From Rickettsia tillamookensis (GTDB lineage Bacteria; Pseudomonadota; Alphaproteobacteria; Rickettsiales; Rickettsiaceae): a stretch of 64,000 nt of DNA. The notes under the pieces are model-generated. The model made no database searches, was not told the origin of the DNA, and saw only the letters and a list, made by a program, of their open reading frames with translations. Each line of letters begins with the position of its first letter. Position 1 is the first letter of the stretch. The stretch lies in NCBI RefSeq assembly GCF_016743795.2, contig NZ_CP060138.2, positions 1,302,001 through 1,366,000 of the forward strand, given 5' to 3'. Both the position numbers and the translations under genes were made by a program. Below are positions 1 to 7,803 of the stretch, one piece after another.

Positions 1-1330
1 TTTCGGATAAAGTCGGATGCGGGAAGATAGTATTAATTAAATCCAGCTCCGTTCCTTCTAAATTTTTTGAAACCACATATCCTTGTATTAATTCTGTTAC
101 TTCCGAGCCTATCATATGAGCACCGAGCAACTCACCGGTTTTAGCATCAAATATAGTTTTAATTAAGCCATCGCCATCACCACTTACTAAAGCTTTACCG
201 TTTGCCATAAAAGGAAATCTGCCTATTTTAAGCTCATAACCTAAGGTTTTTGCTGCTTCTTCAGTCAAACCAACACTTGCTATTTGCGGTGAAGAATAAG
301 TGCAACCCGGTATATTATGTTTATTAATAGCATGCGGCTTTAAGCCCGCTATGCTTTCCGCTGCAATAATACCTTCATGGCTTGCTTTATGAGCTAAACA
401 AGGTACTCCTGCTACATCCCCTATAGCATAAATTCCCGATTCTGCAGTTTGCATTAGTCCGTTAGTAACTATATAGCCATTTTCTATTTTAATTTTGGTC
501 TTTTCAAGTCCTAAATTTTCTGTATTTGCCGTAATACCTACTGCCATAAGTAAGATTTCAGCTTGTAATTTTTGTGTTTTACCGGATAACTCTAGCTCAA
601 CTTCTATCTTATCTTTTGATTTTGTTTGCTTAATTAACTTAGCATTTGTAATAATTTTTATGCCTTTCTTCTCAAAGCTCTTATGAGCGATTCCGGCAAT
701 TTCCGTATCTTCAGCAGGTAATATTCTATTATGTGCCTCAATTACGGTAACATCTACACCAATACTATTATAAAATGAAGCGAATTCTATACCTATTGCA
801 CCTGAGCCGACAATAATCATAGATTTCGGCACATGCTGCGGTATCATGGCTTCTTTTGAAGTCCATATTTGCTTGCCGTCAGGCTCAAAGCCTTTTAAAA
901 CCCTAGATCTTGCTCCGGTAGCTATAATAATATTATCTGCTTTTACTATAGGTTTATCATTTATATTTATTACCTTACTTCCTGCAAGGCTTGCTACTCC
1001 GTCTATCACGGTAACTTTGTTTTTTTTCAATAGTAACTTAACACCGCTTGCAAGCTTATTTGAAATCTCTCTTGAACGTTCAACTATTTTCTTAATGTTG
1101 ATTTCAGCACCTTTAGAATCAATTCCATAATCTTTAGCATGTTTTATATATTCAAAAACCTCAGCAGATTTAAGCAGGGATTTAGTCGGTATACATCCCC
1201 AATTAAGGCACACCCCTCCTAAATGTTCTTTTTCTATTAATACAACTTTTTTCTTTAATTGTGCTGCTCTAATTGCCGCAACATATCCACCAGGACCACC
1301 GCCTATAACGGCTACATCGTATTGTTCCAT
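1..1330 (-). CDS. lpdA: Dihydrolipoamide dehydrogenase (E3), partial at 3' end
   Basis: FAD-dependent disulfide oxidoreductase that reoxidises lipoyl groups of 2-oxoacid dehydrogenase complexes, passing electrons to NAD+. Translation from the ATG at 1330 gives an N-terminal FAD-binding motif (GGGPGGYVAAIRAAQ), the redox-active disulfide motif GGVCLNWGCIPTKSLL near residue 40, a second Rossmann segment (VGSGAIGIEFAS), and the family motif IGDVAGVPCLAHKASHEG. The reading frame is still open at base 1 in the segment IFPHPTLSE, which in this family lies close to the C-terminus and carries the catalytic histidine, so only a short tail is missing. Rickettsia usually has more than one lpd paralog, and I cannot say which complex this copy serves. 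The short ORFs on the opposite strand here are shadows. Confidence 0.95.
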   Translation of the reverse strand, partial: MEQYDVAVIGGGPGGYVAAIRAAQLKKKVVLIEKEHLGGVCLNWGCIPTKSLLKSAEVFEYIKHAKDYGIDSKGAEINIKKIVERSREISNKLASGVKLLLKKNKVTVIDGVASLAGSKVININDKPIVKADNIIIATGARSRVLKGFEPDGKQIWTSKEAMIPQHVPKSMIIVGSGAIGIEFASFYNSIGVDVTVIEAHNRILPAEDTEIAGIAHKSFEKKGIKIITNAKLIKQTKSKDKIEVELELSGKTQKLQAEILLMAVGITANTENLGLEKTKIKIENGYIVTNGLMQTAESGIYAIGDVAGVPCLAHKASHEGIIAAESIAGLKPHAINKHNIPGCTYSSPQIASVGLTEEAAKTLGYELKIGRFPFMANGKALVSGDGDGLIKTIFDAKTGELLGAHMIGSEVTELIQGYVVSKNLEGTELDLINTIFPHPTLSE

Positions 1331-1371
1331 TTTATTTTTATTTTGTTAGTTTTGTTTGTTATGAACATTAA

Positions 1372-1466
1372 CGTCATTGCGAGAAGAATTACGTAGTAAT
1401 ACGACGAAGCAATCTCAGGATATTTGATGAGATTGCCGTGCTCCCTACGGGTCGCTCGCAATGACG
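1372..1466. repeat. Family A Rickettsia palindromic element
   Basis: An imperfect inverted repeat of about 95 bp with ends CGTCATTGCGAG and CTCGCAATGACG and an inner pair CAATCTCA/GAGATTG. It lies in the lpdA-dps gap and is followed directly by a half copy of a different palindrome. The 62-residue ORF across it is only the translation of the repeat. Confidence 0.85.
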
Positions 1467-1473
1467 ATTTGGT

Positions 1474-1515
1474 AGCCATGCAACGACGCCAATTTTTCAA
1501 ATTAAACGAGTATAC
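1474..1515. repeat. Half copy of family B palindrome at the dps 3' end
   Basis: The sequence from the ATGCAACGACGCC segment to ACGAGTATAC matches the right halves of the complete family B elements ending at 5365 and 34318. The left half is absent. The dps stop codon (1502-1504) and last codons lie inside it. Confidence 0.7.
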
Positions 1516-1933
1516 TACTCTTTAGCATCCATCTGTTTTTTTCATGTACTTTAATCCGTCCAATAATCATATCGGCTGTCCCCTCATCGCCCTCTGCTTG
1601 TGCTACTTTGAGTCCCTTATATAATGTATCTCTAATAATATCTTGATCTTTTGTTAGACTTTTAAGCATTTCATTTGCCGTTGCGTTTGGATTTGCCTCA
1701 TCTATAGATGCAAGCTTTATTAAATTTGATAATGCAGGGACTTTAGCATCTAAACTTCTTATTCTTTCAGCAAGTTCATCTAAGCTTTCAGCTAAATCTT
1801 CATATTGTCCTTCAAATAATAAATGTAGACTTCTAAATTCTGCTCCTTCTACATTCCAATGATAATTTTGTGTTTTAAAATATAAAGCATAACTATCTGC
1901 TAAAATTTGCTCTAAAGCTTTTACTACTTGCAT
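1502..1933 (-). CDS. dps: Dps-family ferroxidase / DNA-protection protein
   Basis: A Dps/ferritin-like four-helix protein of 143 residues; family members form dodecamers, oxidise and store iron, and protect DNA from peroxide. The family signature is visible as QNYHWNVEGAEFRSLHLLFEGQ (part) near residues 22-44, including His and Glu/Asp residues of the intersubunit ferroxidase site (H25, E43-D47 region), and the C-terminal HEKNRWML segment. The ATG is preceded by GAGGG at good spacing. The length is slightly short for the family (about 150-165) because the C-terminus is formed by a half palindromic repeat: the last residues (ILV) and stop codon come from repeat DNA. The helical core looks intact, so it is probably functional. 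Confidence 0.88.
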   Translation of the reverse strand: MQVVKALEQILADSYALYFKTQNYHWNVEGAEFRSLHLLFEGQYEDLAESLDELAERIRSLDAKVPALSNLIKLASIDEANPNATANEMLKSLTKDQDIIRDTLYKGLKVAQAEGDEGTADMIIGRIKVHEKNRWMLKSSILV

Positions 1934-2120
1934 AATACCCTCAAATTTCTATGAACTTTTTGACTTTATAACATTTCTTTAGATACTTCAAGCGATAACA
2001 ATTTATAAGAAACTGTTAAACACTTAATTAGTAATCAAAAAAATTATTTCCTAGATAAAATAAATATTATTTACAAAATATTCATAAAGAGATATAGTTT
2101 TTATTAAAAAAAAGCATGTT

Positions 2121-2606
2121 ATGAAAATATCCTTAATTATTTTAACTCTAATTAGCACCTCGTTAATCGGGTGTACCACTGTCGAACATAATAAAGTTTC
2201 TAAAAAAAGTAAATACACACAAGAAGAAGAAAAATTAATTGCAGAGTTATTATATAACGCTTCAGATGAAATGCTAATGGAATATGTAAAAGCAGTTTCT
2301 AATTATGATGCAGTAAAAAATTTGTCTTCGGCTTCCAATCAAGAAAAACAAAGACTTTATAATATAATGGAATCATCCCTAACAAAAATTTTAACAGAAA
2401 AAAATACTGCTAGACCAGTATGCAACCATCAACAAACGCTTAAAGATTATTTCTTTATTGAACGAGAAGTAAATAAAGCTAGAATAAGTAATCCTAATTC
2501 TAATCCTAAGCTTTTAGGTGATGCTATATTGTTTGACATGTCGACTCATAGAGCAGCATGCATAATGCGTCTTTCATTTGTAACGATTGTGCATTCCAAA
2601 AATTAA
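2121..2606 (+). CDS. Putative lipoprotein, function unknown
   Basis: A 161-residue protein with a clear type II signal peptide: Met-Lys, a hydrophobic stretch, then the lipobox LIGC with the modifiable Cys at residue 18. The mature part is hydrophilic and predicted helical (KLIAELLYNASDEMLMEYVKAVSNYDAV) with two further cysteines at about residues 101 and 147. No recognised domain. It stands alone between dps (opposite strand) and a decayed toxin-antitoxin locus. It is most likely an envelope lipoprotein; the role cannot be read from the sequence. Confidence 0.75.
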   Translation: MKISLIILTLISTSLIGCTTVEHNKVSKKSKYTQEEEKLIAELLYNASDEMLMEYVKAVSNYDAVKNLSSASNQEKQRLYNIMESSLTKILTEKNTARPVCNHQQTLKDYFFIEREVNKARISNPNSNPKLLGDAILFDMSTHRAACIMRLSFVTIVHSKN

Positions 2607-2726
2607 TAATGCTAAAATGAAGAATATAAAATAATATTTAGGGAATCTTATTCTTAATACAACCTCAGATACTTCAAAGGTTGAAAGACAAATGAGAAGC
2701 GAGCCTGCACAGTATATAATAATAGA

Positions 2727-2801
2727 TTAGCACAGGCTGAATCCAAAATCTGACGTACCAAATCTTGAAGCATTAAAGGCATACTCTGTTTTATAATTCA
2801 T
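2727..2801 (-). pseudogene. Truncated RelE/ParE-type toxin stump
   Basis: The ATG at 2801 overlaps the stop of the upstream antitoxin (AAATGA), the coupling expected of an antitoxin-toxin pair. The frame encodes only 24 residues, beginning MNYKTEYAFNASRF, before a TAA at 2729-2727. The start resembles a RelE/ParE N-terminus (M-x-Y-K-x-E-Y/F), but the rest of a roughly 90-residue toxin is missing. I read it as the remnant of a deleted toxin; the identity of the lost gene is inference from position and the first residues. Confidence 0.5.
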
Positions 2802-3016
2802 TTCCACGCTTCTTCATGAGAGTAAGTTTTAACATTCTCTTTATCAAGCTTTTTAGCAACTTTTGACAGAAATAAATCTTCTCTCATTTCAAGAGCTTCA
2901 AGTGTTAATTCTCTGACTAAACTTGATAAAGATTTATTTTCTTGAACTGCTAAATTACTAAGCAAAGTGGAAATTACCGGCTCAAAAGTAACATTAACTC
3001 TTGGACTTTTAGACAT
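2798..3016 (-). CDS. Ribbon-helix-helix type antitoxin, apparently orphan
   Basis: A 72-residue protein with an N-terminal segment typical of RHH DNA-binding antitoxins (SPRVNVTFEPVISTLLSNLA, an expected beta strand then helix, followed by NKSLSSLVRELTLEAL) and an acidic/basic helical tail ending SHEEAWK that would normally bind a toxin. In intact loci such proteins bind their own promoter and neutralise a RelE-type toxin encoded just downstream. Here the downstream frame (2801-2727) is only a stump, so the antitoxin is probably an orphan. The family assignment is by pattern and has moderate certainty. Confidence 0.65.
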   Translation of the reverse strand: MSKSPRVNVTFEPVISTLLSNLAVQENKSLSSLVRELTLEALEMREDLFLSKVAKKLDKENVKTYSHEEAWK

Positions 3017-3143
3017 ATAGAATTATTTTTATTGATTAGTATTATTATTGTAACACTTTTACATCACTCAAACAATAAAATTATCAATTAAGACTAAAAT
3101 TGCAATGATTATATATTAAATATTAATTTTTATTAGTAATTTC

Positions 3144-3172
3144 TTGACTAATCTATTAGTTTTATCTATTGT
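3144..3172 (+). promoter_or_regulatory. Candidate sigma-70 promoter for the 3207 gene
   Basis: TTGACT at 3144-3149 and TATTGT at 3167-3172 are separated by 17 bases. The start codon is about 35 bases downstream, with AAGGA at 3192-3196 as ribosome-binding site. Confidence 0.5.
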
Positions 3173-3206
3173 GCCACCTTAATTTAAAACTTAAGGATAG
3201 AACGGC

Positions 3207-4325
3207 ATGAATTACATATTACACTTTTCTTTAACTACCGCAGCAAGACTTACTAATACAATAAAAACAATTGGTGGTCAAGGATACCACATGCTTAAAA
3301 TAGGGCATAATGTGACCAGTTACTATCTAACTACTCCTACCCTTAGTTTAATTGAACCGACTTGCCATAAAGAGAATATATTAACAACTCTGTGTAATAA
3401 AGGAATTGAATTATTAAATACTGAAACAAGCAATTTTGTATTTGAAGGAATGTTCAAAATAAAGGAAGTATTAACTGCAAATAAAGCTATTATTACAGCG
3501 ATTAATGATAATGGAAAGGCTATACGGGATTATATATTGCAAAAACAAGGTGATAAGACTTATATATATGAGGAACGCTTGCTTAAAATATGTCAAGAAA
3601 ATCTTCAAGGAAATCTTACTATTGATGGTATACTTAATATCGCAGGGGATAATAACCCTATTATAGGAGATATTAAAGGGTGCGAAATATTTGAAGTAGA
3701 GAAAGAAAATGCTCTACAGGCGATTCTCTCAGAAATAACGGATTTAATAGCTAACCCGATATCTAGCACTACTCAAGCAAGTGATATTAATACAACCGAA
3801 GGATGGACAGAGTCCGTAACAGAATATTTATCTGAAATGGCGACTAATGCAGTTAATAATACAATAACAAATTCTACTGCTGAAATTTCTGAATCAATCT
3901 TTTCCGATAACACTGAAAGTTGGACTGAAACGGGAATAAATTTAATTAATAACACCGTAATAAACCTTACTAATACTGCTTTCAATTCAACTTATAACCC
4001 TCAAGAAAATATGTTTGATGAGAGTGATAACGATACTTCCTTAGTTGCTCCGTATATAAAAATTGATATAGCTGGAATTGCCGTTATAGGTGTAGCAATA
4101 GTTGCAGGATTAACTTGGTATGTTAGAAATAAAAACGCAAAAAAAGCTGAATTAAAACAATATATTGATGAAATTGAAGCTGAAAGAGCTGCTGAAAATA
4201 AACTTGCTGCTAACGATACTGAAGAGCATAACGCTCCTATACTTAACAACAGCACAGAGCATAATGATCATACTACGGTAGATATGACCGGAGTCTCCTA
4301 TGATGACGAAGGTACTCCTGTATAG
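3207..4325 (+). CDS. Hypothetical protein with C-terminal membrane anchor
   Basis: A 372-residue protein I do not recognise as a named family. There is no N-terminal signal peptide. The first ~185 residues look globular. Residues ~190-280 are rich in Asn, Thr and Ser and contain repeated amphipathic pieces of the type TEGWTESVTEYL / TESWTETGINLI. A single strong hydrophobic segment (about 286-306, core GIAVIGVAIVAGLTWYV) follows, and then a ~65-residue charged tail starting RNKNAKKAELKQYIDEIEAERAA (in part). This layout is that of a bitopic, C-terminally anchored protein. It has its own promoter-like sequence and is followed by a small hairpin. It could be a Rickettsia-specific envelope or secreted protein; the latter is only a guess from topology. 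Confidence 0.7.
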   Translation: MNYILHFSLTTAARLTNTIKTIGGQGYHMLKIGHNVTSYYLTTPTLSLIEPTCHKENILTTLCNKGIELLNTETSNFVFEGMFKIKEVLTANKAIITAINDNGKAIRDYILQKQGDKTYIYEERLLKICQENLQGNLTIDGILNIAGDNNPIIGDIKGCEIFEVEKENALQAILSEITDLIANPISSTTQASDINTTEGWTESVTEYLSEMATNAVNNTITNSTAEISESIFSDNTESWTETGINLINNTVINLTNTAFNSTYNPQENMFDESDNDTSLVAPYIKIDIAGIAVIGVAIVAGLTWYVRNKNAKKAELKQYIDEIEAERAAENKLAANDTEEHNAPILNNSTEHNDHTTVDMTGVSYDDEGTPV

Positions 4326-4351
4326 ATAACTTAGAGTCTTGCTTTTTAATC

Positions 4352-4383
4352 AACAACCAATAGCAAATTCACTGTTGGTTGTT
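4352..4383. terminator. Hairpin between the 3207 gene and the beta-lactamase gene
   Basis: AACAACCAA pairs with TTGGTTGTT around a 14-base loop. It sits between the two convergent genes and could terminate either. There is no strong T run on either strand, so the call is weak. Confidence 0.4.
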
Positions 4384-4405
4384 CCTCAAAAATAAAAATT
4401 GAAAT

Positions 4406-5206
4406 TTATTTCAATTCTTTATTTATTAATTCTTTTAGCTTTTCTTTCGCTGCTTCTTTAGAGCGTCGTCCTGCATAAGAATCATAAGTTTTATTATCTT
4501 CAATGAAATGCACAAAGAAAACTGTTCTATCATTTTTTTGTAACCAACCTATAAACCATCCAATTTTACGATCCTTTAACTTTACGGTTCTATCTTGGCT
4601 AAGTTTATTGCCACTACCCGTTTTACCGTAAAGCTTCCAACCGTTTATGAAATCTTCCATAAACAAAATATTTTTAGTCATTTCTTGGGCTTTAACACTT
4701 ACCGGCAATTTATTCTCTGCTAGTTTTTGAAGAAAAATTAATTGTTCTTCAGAAGAAATTTCTAAAGAACTAGAACGCCATGAGTGAGTTAAACTATTAT
4801 CCTTTCCTTTGTCTCCAGAGATATCTTGATTACCATAATCAAATTTAGTTATATAATTATAAAATTTCTTATAACCTAATTCCTTAGTAATAAAAAAAGA
4901 GTACCAAAGACAACTATTTTTCATCCAATCTTTAGGTGTGTGTGATTGTTTCCAAGTTTCTAACATAGCAGGGTACCCTTTTTTAAAGGGTAGTTTAGGA
5001 TGAGTTTCATCAATTAAAATTCCGGCATCATAGCCCATTAAGCTTAAAGCAATTTTAAATGTTGAGCATGGGGAATAACGAGACTCGCAATTACCTTCTT
5101 GTTTAATAAATTTATCATTTTCTTTAACTAAAAAACAATCCGCTTTAGTTACAAAAGATATAGTAAGTGATACCAGTACAGTTAGATATAGAATAATTTT
5201 TTTCAT
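4406..5206 (-). CDS. Class D (OXA-like) beta-lactamase
   Basis: A serine beta-lactamase of class D, a periplasmic enzyme that hydrolyses beta-lactams through an acyl-enzyme. The 266-residue product from ATG 5206 begins with a signal peptide (MKKIILYLTVLVSLTISFVTKA) and shows the class D motifs in order: STFK (active Ser and Lys), a degenerate S-x-V-like SCL in NSCLWYS, YGN in FDYGNQDISG, W before SSLEISSEEQ, and KTGSG. The reading frame is open upstream to 5350, but that part is family B palindrome DNA, and the signal peptide fixes the start at 5206. It sits directly after pbp1A in the same direction, separated by the repeat. The SxV motif having Leu in place of Val is a point to note; whether it confers resistance or acts on cell wall is not decidable here. 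Confidence 0.9.
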   Translation of the reverse strand: MKKIILYLTVLVSLTISFVTKADCFLVKENDKFIKQEGNCESRYSPCSTFKIALSLMGYDAGILIDETHPKLPFKKGYPAMLETWKQSHTPKDWMKNSCLWYSFFITKELGYKKFYNYITKFDYGNQDISGDKGKDNSLTHSWRSSSLEISSEEQLIFLQKLAENKLPVSVKAQEMTKNILFMEDFINGWKLYGKTGSGNKLSQDRTVKLKDRKIGWFIGWLQKNDRTVFFVHFIEDNKTYDSYAGRRSKEAAKEKLKELINKELK

Positions 5207-5238
5207 GTAATTAAAATTCTGAATAAATAAGTAGGTAG

Positions 5239-5365
5239 GTAGACGAAGTTTAATTTGGAAAAGAGCAAGGCGTTTTATATTTTTTGACCGCAGCGTACAT
5301 ACTAGTACGTGAGGATCAAAAAATATAAAACAACGACGCCAATTTTTCAAATTAAACGAGTATAC
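5239..5365. repeat. Family B palindromic element
   Basis: About 127 bp, with left arm GACGAAGTTTAATTTGGAAAA and right arm matching its reverse complement, TTTTTCAAATTAAACGAG, then TATAC at 5361-5365. An inner inverted pair surrounds the core (TTTTGACCGCAGCGTAC / GTACGTGAGGATCAAAAAA). It ends exactly one base before the pbp1A stop codon (5366-5368). Near-identical copies are at 34192-34318 and 34339-34466, with a half copy at 1474-1515. Confidence 0.8.
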
Positions 5366-7738
5366 TTAATAAATCTCTTGTGATTGATCCTCTTTGCTAG
5401 GCACATAATCAAAAATATCATTATTATCGTGATTATCGATCATATCTTCATTCTCAAGCATCTGAATATTATTTACTTTAAATGCTTCTATAACAGTGCC
5501 GCTTGGAGTAATTTTACCTGTGGCTCTATCTACGGCGATTAGCTTAATTGAATCAGGAACTTTGAAAGGCAGCGACGGTTCATCCTTATAAGCGTTACTC
5601 ATAAAATCAATAAAAATAGGCAATACTACGTTTGAACCTGTTGCTCTTTTTCCAAGCTCTTTCGGTGTATCGTAACCAACATAACTACCTACTACTATTT
5701 TGGGTGTAAAACCTACAAACCATGTATCTTTACTATCGTTACTAGTACCGGTTTTTCCTCCGATAATTTTCCCTAACTTCTTCGCCGCATAACCGGTACC
5801 TCTATCTATTGCTCCTGTTAAAAACGAAGTAATTTGATAACCGCTAGCTTCATCCGTAACTCTATAGATATCTTCTTTCGGTATTTCTAATATTGCGGTA
5901 TCTAAATTGCTATCCGAAACATTACAAGAAAGACATTCTCTATTATCTCGCCTATAAATAATTTTACCGTTACGGTCTTTAATTAATTCTACAAAATGAG
6001 GTTCAACTTTTTTACCGCCGTTAGCAATAATTGCATAGGCATTAGTCATTCTGCTAAGTGTGGTTTCAATTGAACCAAGTACCATAGAGTAAACTTTTTT
6101 TGGTTCATTATTAATACCAAATCGCTTAATTATATCAACGATTTTTGTAAATCCTACGGCAGTTGCAACTCTTACAGTTATAAGATTACGAGATTTTTCA
6201 AGACCGGTACGCATAGTGATTTCGCCTAAAAACTTACCCTCATAATTTTTAGGACGCCAGCTAGGCATACCCGGACCTTGCGAAATCTCAATAGGTCCAT
6301 CGTTAAAAATCTGATTCGGCTTAATACCGTTTTCAAGAGCTGCTAAATAAACAAAGGTTTTACTCAAAGAACCCGGTTGACGAAGTGCTTGAGTTACTCT
6401 ATCAAATTTACTTGTAGAAAAATCATACCCCCCGACACTTGCAAGTACCTGTCCGGTATTTGGGTTCATAACCATAATAGCCCCATTTACTTCAGGAATC
6501 TGACGCAAAGCATAAGTATCTTTTATGGGTTCAACCACTATTACATCGCCTTTTTTAAGCAAAGTCTTCACTGATTTAAGATTACTTCTTGCCCATTTCA
6601 TTTCAGCAATGGGAATCTTAGATTTACTGCCGTCTATAAGTCCAATCTCTGCATGATTATCGGCCACATCCAGAACTACAGCTAATTTATACTCTAAAAG
6701 CGATTGAGGAGTCGGTAGTTTTTTTAGCTCTTCCTGCCAATTATCAAGAGGAATATTAGCTATAGGCTTTCTAAAACCACGCCTTCTATCAAACTCTCTC
6801 AGACCTTTTCTTAGAGAGTTTTCAGCTAATTGCTGCATCTTTGCATCTAAAGAAGTAATAATAGTAAGACCTCCGGTATAAAATTCTTCCTTACTATTTA
6901 ACATCCTAATTACTTCTTCTCTAACCTGTGCAGCATAATAATCAGCTGTAACCGTTTCTTCTTTAGCTCGTTTACGTAAAACTATCGGGTTATCCATAGC
7001 TTCTTTCGCAGCTTCTTTTGTTATATAACCATCTTCAAACATACGTGCTATTACATAATCACGACGCCCTTTTACCCTAGCGTAATTTCTTTCGGGATTA
7101 AGTTCGGAAGGGGCTTTAGGCAGTGCCGCAATAAAAGCTGATTCTGCAATAGTAAGTTCCTCTACAGATTTATTAAAATAATTTTGTGCAGCTGCCGCAA
7201 CACCGTATGCACCACGACCAAAAAATGTTTGATTAAGATATAATTCTAAGATTTGATCCTTAGTAAATACTCTTGAAATCATATAAGAAAGAATCGCTTC
7301 TTTAATCTTACGTTCAAGAGAAACTTCGTTAGTTAGCAGAAAATTTTTAACCACTTGCTGAGTAATGGTAGACGCTCCTTCCATACGCCTATGATGTAAA
7401 TAATTAGATATATTTAAAAATGCCGCTCTAACTATTCCAAGCAAATCGACGCCGGGATGGTTATAGAAATTCTTATCCTCAGCTGCGATAAAGCTTTCTA
7501 TTAGCGAACTCGGTACGCTATTAATCGGCACGAATACACGGCGTTCAAAAGCGTACTCCTCCATTAATTTACCATCACGGGAATAAATACGTGTTACCGA
7601 CGGTGGATAATAACGTGCAAGCTGTGAGTAATCAGGTAAATCACGTGAATAGTGATATATTATATACCCCATAACCGCACAACCTATTAGAATAAGCACG
7701 GCAAAAATTTTTAAACAAAAAAACAGAGATTTATACAT
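5366..7738 (-). CDS. mrcA: Penicillin-binding protein 1A (bifunctional transglycosylase/transpeptidase)
   Basis: A class A PBP that polymerises lipid II glycan strands and cross-links peptides at the inner membrane. The 790 residues comprise an N-terminal membrane anchor (about 5-30), a GT51 transglycosylase domain with catalytic Glu in AAEDKNFYNHPG (E87) and the GASTITQQ motif (~120), an OB-like linker, and a transpeptidase domain. The transpeptidase motifs are GSLSKTF (Ser-x-x-Lys, ~455), SRN (~517) and KTGTS (~660). All catalytic residues are present. The Asp/Glu/Asn-rich C-terminus ends next to a palindromic repeat. A beta-lactamase gene follows on the same strand, a meaningful pairing since PBPs are the targets of the drugs that enzyme destroys. 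Confidence 0.95.
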   Translation of the reverse strand: MYKSLFFCLKIFAVLILIGCAVMGYIIYHYSRDLPDYSQLARYYPPSVTRIYSRDGKLMEEYAFERRVFVPINSVPSSLIESFIAAEDKNFYNHPGVDLLGIVRAAFLNISNYLHHRRMEGASTITQQVVKNFLLTNEVSLERKIKEAILSYMISRVFTKDQILELYLNQTFFGRGAYGVAAAAQNYFNKSVEELTIAESAFIAALPKAPSELNPERNYARVKGRRDYVIARMFEDGYITKEAAKEAMDNPIVLRKRAKEETVTADYYAAQVREEVIRMLNSKEEFYTGGLTIITSLDAKMQQLAENSLRKGLREFDRRRGFRKPIANIPLDNWQEELKKLPTPQSLLEYKLAVVLDVADNHAEIGLIDGSKSKIPIAEMKWARSNLKSVKTLLKKGDVIVVEPIKDTYALRQIPEVNGAIMVMNPNTGQVLASVGGYDFSTSKFDRVTQALRQPGSLSKTFVYLAALENGIKPNQIFNDGPIEISQGPGMPSWRPKNYEGKFLGEITMRTGLEKSRNLITVRVATAVGFTKIVDIIKRFGINNEPKKVYSMVLGSIETTLSRMTNAYAIIANGGKKVEPHFVELIKDRNGKIIYRRDNRECLSCNVSDSNLDTAILEIPKEDIYRVTDEASGYQITSFLTGAIDRGTGYAAKKLGKIIGGKTGTSNDSKDTWFVGFTPKIVVGSYVGYDTPKELGKRATGSNVVLPIFIDFMSNAYKDEPSLPFKVPDSIKLIAVDRATGKITPSGTVIEAFKVNNIQMLENEDMIDNHDNNDIFDYVPSKEDQSQEIY

Positions 7739-7803
7739 TTATAGATAATATTTTTTACATTATAATAGAATACATACAACTAACGCAGAGAGCCTCTAAG
7801 CAT

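Noticed and set aside
1312..1500. 62-residue minus-strand ORF across repeats near dps
   Set aside because: It is a translation of a family A palindrome plus half a family B palindrome, with no ribosome-binding site or conserved protein features.
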